From: Lawsonibacter sp.
Lineage (GTDB): Bacteria > Bacillota > Clostridia > Oscillospirales > Oscillospiraceae
Length of the DNA: 6,245 bases
Direction of reading: 5' to 3'
Assembly: GCA_022798155.1 (NCBI GenBank)
Contig: JAAWLY010000130.1
Coordinates: 1 to 6,245, forward strand
Shown piece after piece: positions 1 through 5,501 of this stretch. The notes below the pieces were generated by a model. That model saw only the letters and a program-made list of their open reading frames with translations. It did no database searches and had not been told where the DNA came from. The position numbers and the translations under genes are program-made. Positions within the stretch are counted from its first letter, which is position 1; every line of letters starts with the position of its first letter.

Positions 1-97
1 CTCATAAGGGGGCCGGGAGGCCTGCAAGCCGCGCCGTGAGGTGGGCGTCCCGTTTTAAAAATGTGGGTTTAAAAGAGCCCATCACGCACCGAGCAGG
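1..97 (-). ncRNA. ssrS: Structured RNA, candidate 6S RNA (partial)
   Basis: Read on the minus strand, this stretch folds into a long hairpin. CCTGC (93-97) pairs with GCAGG (21-25); GTGC (86-89) with GCGC (31-34) through one G-U pair; GTGA (82-85) with TCAC (36-39); TGGGC (77-81) with GCCCA (42-46). The G-U pair would be a C-A mismatch on the plus strand, which favours minus-strand transcription. The 30-base unpaired centre carries AAACCCACA (62-70) and AAAACGGGA (48-56). From memory, this order of CCTGC, GGTGCGTG, AAACCCACA, ACGGGA and GCC resembles 6S RNAs of Clostridia and Deltaproteobacteria, which mimic an open promoter and hold the housekeeping RNA polymerase. The 5' end lies within a few bases of the DUF1292 stop codon and the 3' part is outside the window. 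No clear promoter of its own is visible, so it may be processed from the upstream transcript. The fold is well supported; the family name is a recalled match. Confidence 0.5.
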
Positions 98-104
98 AAA
101 CTTT

Positions 105-413
105 TTACCCTTCGTCCTGGAAAAAACGCTCCATAAACAGCTCGTACACCGTGTCCAGCTCCTCGTCGGAGTCCAGGGTGGACAACAGCTCCTCGCCGTT
201 TTCCTCAATGGCCTTCATGATGACCAGGCCATATTCCTCATCATCGGCGTCCACGTCTTTGGGTTCGCCGGTCTCCTCGTCCTCGTCCACGGCGGGGAAC
301 ATGGCGTAGTAGGTGACGCCCTGATGCTCCAGGGTGTCTACCAGCTCCAGCTCGAAGTCGTTGCCCTCCTCGTCGGTGACGGTGATAAAGTCAGGGCCGA
401 AATTGTCTTCCAT
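105..413 (-). CDS. DUF1292 family protein (YrzB-like), small acidic
   Basis: This encodes 102 residues of the DUF1292 family, a small cytosolic Firmicute protein of unknown function (YrzB in Bacillus). The family pattern is visible: an N-terminal strand pair (ITVTDEEGNDFELELVDTLE, residues 10-29), then YYAMFPA (35-41), an acidic linker (43-60), and YGLVIMKA (61-68) leading to a C-terminal helix ending near ELFMERF. It is extremely acidic: 36 Asp or Glu against 3 Lys or Arg. The start at 413 is chosen because AGGAGG lies at 423-428, nine bases upstream. An in-frame ATG at 476 would add 21 residues, but it overlaps the -35 box of the promoter and has no ribosome site. The family often lies near ruvX and the ireB-type gene, which could lie upstream, but here the upstream neighbour is the divergent penicillin-binding protein gene. 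Family assignment is confident; function is unknown. Confidence 0.88.
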   Translation of the reverse strand: MEDNFGPDFITVTDEEGNDFELELVDTLEHQGVTYYAMFPAVDEDEETGEPKDVDADDEEYGLVIMKAIEENGEELLSTLDSDEELDTVYELFMERFFQDEG

Positions 414-447
414 GGCGGACGCCCTCCTGTCTGCTGACTGTGTTATT

Positions 448-476
448 ATTGTAACCCGCCAGCGGAAAAAATGCAA
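448..476 (-). promoter_or_regulatory. Sigma-A type promoter for the DUF1292 gene
   Basis: On the minus strand, TTGCAT (471-476) and TACAAT (448-453) are separated by 17 bases, close to the housekeeping consensus. Transcription would begin near 441, leaving a leader of about 28 bases with AGGAGG at 423-428 before the start codon at 413. An A/T-rich stretch (about 485-525) lies upstream and may help RNA polymerase bind. The same transcript could read on into the candidate 6S RNA. Confidence 0.75.
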
Positions 477-537
477 GAGGGTATGACAGGTAAATTTTAA
501 GAAACTATGAAAAATCAGCCTTTCCAGGATTCATGGG

Positions 538-565
538 TGGACAAGAATGAAAAATCTGGTATAAT
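538..565 (+). promoter_or_regulatory. Sigma-A type promoter with extended -10 for the PBP gene
   Basis: TGGACA (538-543) and a perfect TATAAT (560-565) are 16 bases apart. The TG at 557-558 gives an extended -10 (TGGTATAAT). Transcription would begin near 572, leaving a leader of about 110 bases before the GTG start at 682. The promoter diverges from the DUF1292 promoter, with the same A/T-rich block between them. Confidence 0.75.
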
Positions 566-611
566 ACTTGTATCGGATCTCTATGGATCTGGAAAAAACA
601 GGCAATTATTG

Positions 612-660
612 GGACGGGGGACCCTGTCCAGACCGTCGGAGCGGGCGGAGCCATCCGCTT
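612..660 (+). promoter_or_regulatory. Two small stem-loops in the PBP leader
   Basis: The leader contains GGACGGG (612-618) pairing with CCTGTCC (623-629) through one G-U pair around a 4-base loop, then GCGGA (645-649) pairing with TCCGC (654-658) around GCCA. G-U pairs at 643-644 with 659-660 could extend the second. It ends ten bases before the GGAGG ribosome site at 670-674. No run of T follows either hairpin, so termination is unlikely; an effect on translation or mRNA stability is possible. I do not recognise a known riboswitch or leader family. Confidence 0.3.
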
Positions 661-681
661 TGACCGACTGGAGGTAATATC

Positions 682-3408
682 GTGTCAGATTACAACAACT
701 CTCTCTATGAAAACAGCGAGTATCCCTCCCGCCGGCGGGCGCCGGAGCGGGAGCGGCAGCCGGCGGGAACATCCCGGAAGCGGAGAAAGAAAAAGGGCGG
801 CATAGGCCGGATTATCGGCATATTCTTCAAAGTGCTGGGCACGCTGATTCTCATTGGGCTGTGTACCGGAGCGCTGCTGTGCTGCTTTGCCGCGGTATAC
901 ATTAACGAGGTAATTGTACCCATCGCCGACCTGAGCATGGACGACTTCCCCCTGGGGGAGAACAGCATCATGTACTACCAGGACAAAGCTACCGGGGAAT
1001 ATAAAGAGATGACCACCCTGCTCAACGTGACCAGCCAAATCTGGGTGGACTATGAGGACATGCCAAAATACCTCATCGACGCCACCGTAGCCATTGAGGA
1101 CAAGCGCTTCTGGGAGCACCCCGGGGTGGACTGGAAGGGCACCGCCAAGGCGGTGCTGCGGATGTTCACCGGCGGCGAAATCTCCGGCGGCTCCACCATT
1201 ACCCAGCAGCTGATTAAAAACACCACCCAGTATAACGAGACCACCGTCAAACGGAAGATCACCGAGATCATCCGGGCCCTGCGCTTCACCCAGAACAACT
1301 CCAAGGAATTTACTTTGGAGCGCTATCTGAACATCATCCCCCTGGGCAGCAAGTTTGAGGGGGTGGGTTCGGCCGCCCTGGGCTATTTCGGCAAGCCGGT
1401 GAGCGAGCTGACCCTGGCCGAGTGCGCCAGCCTGATCGGCATTACCAACAACCCCTCTAAATACGGCCCCTACTCCTTTGCCCGCTCTCAGGGCAAGAAC
1501 ACAGACGAAATCTGGGACGCCCGGCAGTGGAACAAGTACCGTCAGGAGGTCATCCTCTACGAGATGCTGGACCAGGGTAAGATCACCCAGGCGGAGTACG
1601 ACGAGGCGGTGGCCCAGGAGCTGGTTTTTGTCCGGGGCGAGGGAGAGCAGAGCGACACCCATATCTACAACTGGTATGAGGAGACCGTCATCTCTGATGT
1701 GCGTCAGGCTCTTATCAATGGCCGGGGCTGGTCAGAGGCAGTGGCCAACCAGGCCCTCCAGAGCGGCGGCCTGCGCATCTACACCTGCTATGACCCCACT
1801 GCCCAGGCTCTGGCGGAACAGGTCTACACTGACCGGAGCAACCTGAATTACACCTCCAAGGATGGCCAGCTCCTCCAGTCGGCCATCTGCGTCATCGACA
1901 ACACGAGCGGCGACGTGGTGGCCATTGTGGGCCGCTTCGGCGAAAAGACGGTCAATTTGGGCGGAAACTACGCCAACGACGGCCACCGTCAGCCCGGCTC
2001 CTCCTTCAAGCCCCTGGCCGTCTACTCCCCGGCCCTGGAGATGGGCAAGATCAGCCCCTGCTCTGTGATAGACGACTACCCCTACCAGGTGCTCAACGGC
2101 CGGGCCTACCCCCTCAATGGCGGCTACGCCAGCTACCACGGCCGGGTCACCGTGCGCCAGGCCCTGAAGGAGTCGCTAAACACTGTGGCCGTGCGCATTT
2201 TCATGGAGTTCAACGGCGGCATCACCCCGGAGGAGAGCTTCAAGTTCGTCCAGGAGCGCTACCACATCGATCTGGAGGAGGGCCGGATGGTCAACGGCGA
2301 GATGAAAACCGACATCACTCTGTCTCTGTCCATGGGCGGCCTCACCGACGGCGTCAACGTCCGGGACATGGCCGAGGCCTACACCACCTTCCCCAACAAC
2401 GGCTCCTATCTGGGCTCCCGCACCTTCACCAAGGTGACCCAGATGGTCAACGGCCAGGAGGTCCTCCTGCTGGACAACACCCTGACGCCTCAGCCGGTGA
2501 TCAAGCCTACCACCGCCTACTATATGAACGACATGCTCCAGGGCGTGTTCGACGCCGGCGGCACCGCCGCAGGCCGGGGTGGGTCGCTGAAGCGCTACCA
2601 TGTGGCGGGCAAGACGGGCACCACCAACAACGACCACGACCGCTGGTTCGTGGGCTACACCCCCTACTACACCGCCGCCGTGTGGACCGGCTATGAGCGG
2701 GGCACCCCCATCACCGGCGCGCCTTTCAATGTGTCCCTGGACCTGTGGGAAAAGGTGATGGTCCCCCTCCACGAAGGGCTGGCCGACGCGGACTACCCCA
2801 AGCCGGCGGAGATGCGCTCCATCATCTACTGCAAGGACAGCGGCCTGATCGCCACCGAGTACTGCGCCATGGACCCCCGGGGCGACAGGCGGGCTTCTGA
2901 CACCATTTTCCCGGAGGACTACCCCACGGATAAGCGGTGCACCTTCCACACTGAAGCCAGCGTGGTCACCATCTGCGTGGACAGCCCGGTGACCAAGGAG
3001 GACGGGGCCCAGACCGGCCTGTACCATCTGGCTGGGGAGTTCTGCCCCGAGGAGAGCAAGCGGGACATCTGCCTGCCCGACTACGAGCGGGAGCGGGTCG
3101 GCAATGCCACGGCTGGGGACGAGGCCTGGCGCTACGCGTCGGCCGCGAGCCACGGCGGCTGCACCGTCCACCTGGAAGCCCCCCCGCCGGAGGAGCCGGA
3201 TGTTACCGATCCAAACAACCCCGTTGACCCCTCAAACCCCAGCAACCCCGGTGGGGCCACCAACCCCTCCGACCCCAACTATAACCCCTATGACCCCTAC
3301 TATAATCCCGGCGGAACGCGCGACCCGGCCGCTCAGGACCCGGAGCTGCCCAGCCAACCGGATGTGCCCATTGATCCCCTGCCGCCCAACAACAGCATGG
3401 TGGGATAA
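682..3408 (+). CDS. Class A penicillin-binding protein (PBP1A type)
   Basis: This 908-residue bifunctional enzyme polymerises lipid II into glycan strands and cross-links the peptides at the outer face of the membrane. A basic cytosolic head (RKRRKKK, 32-38) precedes one membrane helix (about 43-75). The GT51 glycosyltransferase domain shows EDKRFWEHPG (139-148, catalytic Glu139), GGSTITQQLIKN (169-180) and ERYLNIIPLG (213-222). The transpeptidase domain shows SSFK (440-443, nucleophile Ser440), SLN (498-500) and KTGT (644-647), so both activities look intact. After about residue 710 comes a segment with seven cysteines (717, 728, 753, 765, 788, 797, 827), then a Pro/Asn/Asp-rich tail (834-905). 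The start is GTG at 682, with GGAGG at 670-674, seven bases upstream. Class A enzymes are commonly 650-900 residues, so this is at the long end because of the tail. It looks like a single-gene unit with its own promoter and a hairpin after the stop. PBP1A versus PBP1B or PbpF is not settled here. Confidence 0.96.
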   Translation: MSDYNNSLYENSEYPSRRRAPERERQPAGTSRKRRKKKGGIGRIIGIFFKVLGTLILIGLCTGALLCCFAAVYINEVIVPIADLSMDDFPLGENSIMYYQDKATGEYKEMTTLLNVTSQIWVDYEDMPKYLIDATVAIEDKRFWEHPGVDWKGTAKAVLRMFTGGEISGGSTITQQLIKNTTQYNETTVKRKITEIIRALRFTQNNSKEFTLERYLNIIPLGSKFEGVGSAALGYFGKPVSELTLAECASLIGITNNPSKYGPYSFARSQGKNTDEIWDARQWNKYRQEVILYEMLDQGKITQAEYDEAVAQELVFVRGEGEQSDTHIYNWYEETVISDVRQALINGRGWSEAVANQALQSGGLRIYTCYDPTAQALAEQVYTDRSNLNYTSKDGQLLQSAICVIDNTSGDVVAIVGRFGEKTVNLGGNYANDGHRQPGSSFKPLAVYSPALEMGKISPCSVIDDYPYQVLNGRAYPLNGGYASYHGRVTVRQALKESLNTVAVRIFMEFNGGITPEESFKFVQERYHIDLEEGRMVNGEMKTDITLSLSMGGLTDGVNVRDMAEAYTTFPNNGSYLGSRTFTKVTQMVNGQEVLLLDNTLTPQPVIKPTTAYYMNDMLQGVFDAGGTAAGRGGSLKRYHVAGKTGTTNNDHDRWFVGYTPYYTAAVWTGYERGTPITGAPFNVSLDLWEKVMVPLHEGLADADYPKPAEMRSIIYCKDSGLIATEYCAMDPRGDRRASDTIFPEDYPTDKRCTFHTEASVVTICVDSPVTKEDGAQTGLYHLAGEFCPEESKRDICLPDYERERVGNATAGDEAWRYASAASHGGCTVHLEAPPPEEPDVTDPNNPVDPSNPSNPGGATNPSDPNYNPYDPYYNPGGTRDPAAQDPELPSQPDVPIDPLPPNNSMVG
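3181..3405 (+). repeat. Low-complexity Pro/Asn/Asp-rich tail of the PBP
   Basis: Codons for residues 834-908 encode imperfect repeats of NP, DP, SNP and NYNPYDPYYNP type, written in DNA as recurring accccc, aacccc and gacccc units. The segment follows the cysteine-containing region and is predicted to be disordered outside the membrane. Tails rich in Pro, Asn, Gly or Ser are common at the C-terminus of Firmicute class A PBPs. Such repeats can change length between strains by slippage. Confidence 0.7.
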
Positions 3409-3417
3409 TCATTTCCA

Positions 3418-3451
3418 AACAGCGCCGCGGATCATAATCCGCGGCGCTGTT
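3418..3451 (+). terminator. Perfect 15-bp hairpin after the PBP gene
   Basis: AACAGCGCCGCGGAT (3418-3432) is followed by the loop CATA and its exact reverse complement (3437-3451), starting ten bases after the PBP stop codon. The position and stability suggest a transcription end. However, only TT follows the stem before CC, so it lacks the T run of a classic intrinsic terminator on either strand. It may instead be a 3' stability hairpin or work together with Rho. Confidence 0.55.
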
Positions 3452-3524
3452 CCAGGTGTGAAATATGACGAATCCACGGAAGAACCGGCAGAAAAGTTCC
3501 ACAAACCACACAGAGGTTTTTTGG

Positions 3525-3553
3525 TTGCGGCACGGCGGTTTGTGTGCTACAAT
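3525..3553 (+). promoter_or_regulatory. Promoter for the pheB-hom-aspartokinase operon
   Basis: TTGCGG (3525-3530) and TACAAT (3548-3553) are 17 bases apart, and TG at 3545-3546 makes an extended -10 (TGCTACAAT). Transcription would begin near 3560, giving a leader of about 60 bases. The -35 box is weak (TTG followed by CGG), so the extended -10 probably carries much of the strength. An imperfect dyad (AAACC at 3503-3507 with GGTTT at 3515-3519) lies directly upstream and could be a weak terminator or a regulator site. Confidence 0.65.
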
Positions 3554-3619
3554 GGACCACAGTTGAAAAACAAATGACCATGCAACACGGACAGCAACTC
3601 CGCGTAGACTGGAGGACGT

Positions 3620-4060
3620 ATGAGCGGCCCTGCTAAGTATTTTATTGTAGAAGCCCAGGCAATGCCAGAAATCTTTCGGAAGGTGGCCGAGGCCAAGCGC
3701 CTGCTGGAGACGGGAGAAGAGAAAACCGTTAATGGAGCGGCCCAGGCGGTGAACATCAGCCGCAGCGCATTTTATAAGTATAAAGACGCTGTGCGCCCCT
3801 TTCACGACATGCTCCACGGCCGCATCGTCACCTTTCAGATCCTGCTGAAGGATGAGCCGGGCGTGCTGTCCAGCGCCCTGAACGTGCTGGCAGACACCGG
3901 CATGAATATCCTCACCATCAATCAGAGCATCCCGGTGAACGGCTGCGCCGTGGTCACCATGACGGCGGAGACCTCCGCCCTCCAGAACCCCCTGGAGGAG
4001 GTACTGACCCAGGTTTCCGCTGAAACCGGGGTCATCAAGTGTGAGATTCTGGCGGGATAA
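3620..4060 (+). CDS. pheB: HTH-ACT protein, PheB/ThrR family (UPF0735)
   Basis: This 146-residue protein has the UPF0735 (PheB) layout. An N-terminal helix-turn-helix (about 34-56, including TVNGAAQAVNISRSAFYKYK) is followed by an ACT domain from about residue 69, with DEPGVLSSALNVLADTGMNI at 78-97 as the classic ligand-binding DxPGVL loop. ACT domains bind amino acids. From memory, the Bacillus member was renamed ThrR after it was shown to repress hom-thrCB and an aspartokinase gene. The family was earlier noted beside pheA, hence the older name and older chorismate mutase annotations, for which I see no catalytic support. The start at 3620 has GGAGG at 3611-3615, four bases upstream, a rather short gap; the next ATG (3662) has no ribosome site. 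It is the first gene after the 3525-3553 promoter, 74 bases ahead of homoserine dehydrogenase, so a repressor role on this pathway is likely but inferred. Confidence 0.88.
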   Translation: MSGPAKYFIVEAQAMPEIFRKVAEAKRLLETGEEKTVNGAAQAVNISRSAFYKYKDAVRPFHDMLHGRIVTFQILLKDEPGVLSSALNVLADTGMNILTINQSIPVNGCAVVTMTAETSALQNPLEEVLTQVSAETGVIKCEILAG

Positions 4061-4066
4061 GTAAAT

Positions 4067-4094
4067 GTCCAGCCAGTTCTGGCCCTGTGTGGAC
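4067..4094 (+). promoter_or_regulatory. Inverted repeat in the pheB-hom spacer
   Basis: GTCCA (4067-4071) pairs with TGGAC (4090-4094), and inside it GCCA (4072-4075) pairs with TGGC (4080-4083), with a six-base bulge (4084-4089) on the right side. It lies in the 74-base spacer, 40 bases before the hom start. I see no good promoter in the spacer, so hom is probably read through from upstream. The repeat could be a processing or attenuation hairpin, or an operator. None of these roles is shown by the sequence alone. Confidence 0.3.
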
Positions 4095-4134
4095 GGGAAT
4101 GGGAACAACAAAATTTGGATAAGGAGAAAAAAGA

Positions 4135-5346
4135 ATGGTTAATGTAGCGATTTTAGGATTTGGCACGGTAGGCTCCGGCGTGGCGGAGGTACTCACCACC
4201 AATGGCGGGCTTATCGACGGCCGGGTGAACAATCAAGTGCGGCTGAAGTATATTGTGGATGTGCGGGACTTCCCCGACAGCCCCTATGCGGACCTGTTTG
4301 TGAAGGACTTCGCCGTTTTGGAGAACGACCCCGAGCTGGATATCGTGGTGGAGACCATCGGCGGGGCAAAGATTGCCCTGGACTTCACCACCCGGGCCCT
4401 GAAGGCGGGCAAGAGTGTGGTCACCTCCAACAAGGAGCTGGTGGCCACCCACGGCTATGAGCTGCTCCAGCTGGCCAAGGCAAACGGGTGCAGCTATCTC
4501 TTCGAGGCCAGCGTGGGCGGGGGCATCCCTATTCTGCGGCCCCTGACCTCCTGCCTGGCGGCCAACCAGCTGGAGCAGGTCACCGGCATCCTCAACGGCA
4601 CCACCAACTATATCCTCACCCGGATGATTAAGGCGGGGCTCACCTTCGACCAGGCTCTGGCCGAGGCCCAGGCCAATGGCTACGCCGAAAAGGACCCCAC
4701 CGCCGATGTGGACGGCCACGATGCCTGCCGGAAGATCTGCATTCTGGCCGCCCTGGCCTTCGGCCGGCATGTCTACCCTGACCAGGTGCCCACCCAGGGC
4801 ATCCGGGGGGTCACCCTGGAGGACGTGGACTACGCCGACTCGGTGGGCTATAAGATCAAACTGCTGGGCCGGGCGCTCCGCCAGCCCGAGGGCAAGGTGT
4901 GCGCCTTTGTGGCCCCCCACCTGGTACCCGGGGAGAACCCCCTGTCCGGAGTGGAGGATGTGTTTAACGCCATCGCCGTCACCGGCAACGCCATTGGCGA
5001 CGTGATGTTCTACGGCCGGGGGGCCGGCAAGCTGCCCACCGCCTCCGCCGTGGTGGCCGACGTTATCGACATCGCCAAGGACCTGAAGAAGGACCGGCAC
5101 AACGGCTGGGAGGAGGGGGCCCCCGACCTGGTGGTCTCCCCCGCCGGTCTGGCTTCCCCCTGGTATGTCCGGGCCCAGCTGTCCGCCGACGAGGCCAAGA
5201 AGCGTTGCGGCGAGGTCCAGCTTTTGGCCCGCAACGGCGCCCCCGCCGGGGAGGCCGCCTTCCTCACCGCGCCCATGACCGCCCCCGAGATCGGGGAGAA
5301 GCTGGCCGGAATCAGTGTGGGCTCTTTGTTCCGGGTGCTGGCCTGA
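4135..5346 (+). CDS. hom: Homoserine dehydrogenase
   Basis: This 403-residue cytosolic enzyme reduces aspartate semialdehyde to homoserine with NAD(P)H, the branch leading to threonine, methionine and isoleucine. The Rossmann nucleotide loop is GFGTVGSG (8-15). SVVTSNKELVATHG (94-107) carries the conserved Lys100. SVGGGIPI (126-133) and GILNGTTNYIL (151-161) are family blocks. The signature from Ala178 to Lys200 contains Glu185, Asp196 and Lys200, which correspond to active-site residues of the yeast enzyme. The usual Firmicute form has about 430 residues with a C-terminal ACT domain. Here only about 60 residues follow residue 341 and no DxPGVL motif is present, so the regulatory domain is shortened or eroded. 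AAGGAG at 4121-4126, eight bases upstream, supports the ATG at 4135. The gene lies between the pheB-like regulator and aspartate kinase, fitting one amino acid operon. Confidence 0.96.
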   Translation: MVNVAILGFGTVGSGVAEVLTTNGGLIDGRVNNQVRLKYIVDVRDFPDSPYADLFVKDFAVLENDPELDIVVETIGGAKIALDFTTRALKAGKSVVTSNKELVATHGYELLQLAKANGCSYLFEASVGGGIPILRPLTSCLAANQLEQVTGILNGTTNYILTRMIKAGLTFDQALAEAQANGYAEKDPTADVDGHDACRKICILAALAFGRHVYPDQVPTQGIRGVTLEDVDYADSVGYKIKLLGRALRQPEGKVCAFVAPHLVPGENPLSGVEDVFNAIAVTGNAIGDVMFYGRGAGKLPTASAVVADVIDIAKDLKKDRHNGWEEGAPDLVVSPAGLASPWYVRAQLSADEAKKRCGEVQLLARNGAPAGEAAFLTAPMTAPEIGEKLAGISVGSLFRVLA

Positions 5347-5372
5347 GCCGGGACGGACGCATAGGATGAATG

Positions 5373-5450
5373 TGTAGGGGCGGATATTATCCGCCCAAAC
5401 GATTCCGCCATATGCTTTGTGAAAACGGGCAGGTAATACCTGCCCCTACA
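5373..5450. repeat. REPIN/MITE-like double-hairpin repeat
   Basis: This 78-bp element is bounded by TGTAGGGGC (5373-5381) and its exact inverse GCCCCTACA (5442-5450). Inside each end is a near-perfect palindrome: GGGCGGATA (5378-5386) with TATCCGCCC (5388-5396), and GGGCAGGTA (5427-5435) with TACCTGCCC (5437-5445). A 30-base spacer (5397-5426) separates them. Two related palindromes in inverted order around a spacer is the design of small non-autonomous elements (REPINs or MITEs). The ends resemble GTAGGGGC-type dispersed repeats I recall from gut Clostridia. I see no clear target-site duplication and no coding capacity. In RNA it would form two strong hairpins between hom and the aspartokinase gene and might reduce read-through. 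Confidence 0.7.
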
Positions 5451-5501
5451 AGCGCATCGTTCTGCAATAACCTACTCAAACCTTTAGGGGGAATACCATA
5501 C

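Noticed and set aside
63..80. TGGG...CCCA dyad with nearby T run as a terminator for DUF1292
   Set aside because: On the minus strand the stem is only four pairs before mismatches, and these bases are better explained by the larger RNA fold at 21-97.
414..476. Upstream in-frame ATG (476) as the start of the DUF1292 gene
   Set aside because: It overlaps the -35 box of the promoter and lacks a ribosome site, while the ATG at 413 has AGGAGG nine bases upstream and begins at the conserved part of the family.
685..1662. Long open frame (325 codons) on the minus strand opposite the PBP gene
   Set aside because: It lies wholly antisense to a PBP with intact motifs, has no recognisable domain, and such shadows are common in GC-rich coding DNA. 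The same applies to 2176-3171 and 4153-5100 on the minus strand.
3499..3524. Possible intrinsic terminator (AAACC/GGTTT plus T run) upstream of the pheB promoter
   Set aside because: The stem is only five A/T-rich pairs with a seven-base loop, so it is too weak to call alone; it is mentioned in the promoter entry.
3574..3636. Small upstream frame of 20 codons in the pheB leader, overlapping its start
   Set aside because: No ribosome site precedes its ATG, it has no run of regulatory codons such as Thr, Ile or Phe, and the overlap is likely chance.
3203..4111. 302-codon minus-strand open frame spanning the PBP end, the intergenic region and pheB
   Set aside because: It crosses the terminator hairpin and a promoter, opposes two well-supported genes and shows no domain.
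5411..5445. TTGTGA and TAATAC as a promoter for the aspartokinase gene
   Set aside because: The boxes are only 11 bases apart and the second lies inside the palindrome of the repeat.
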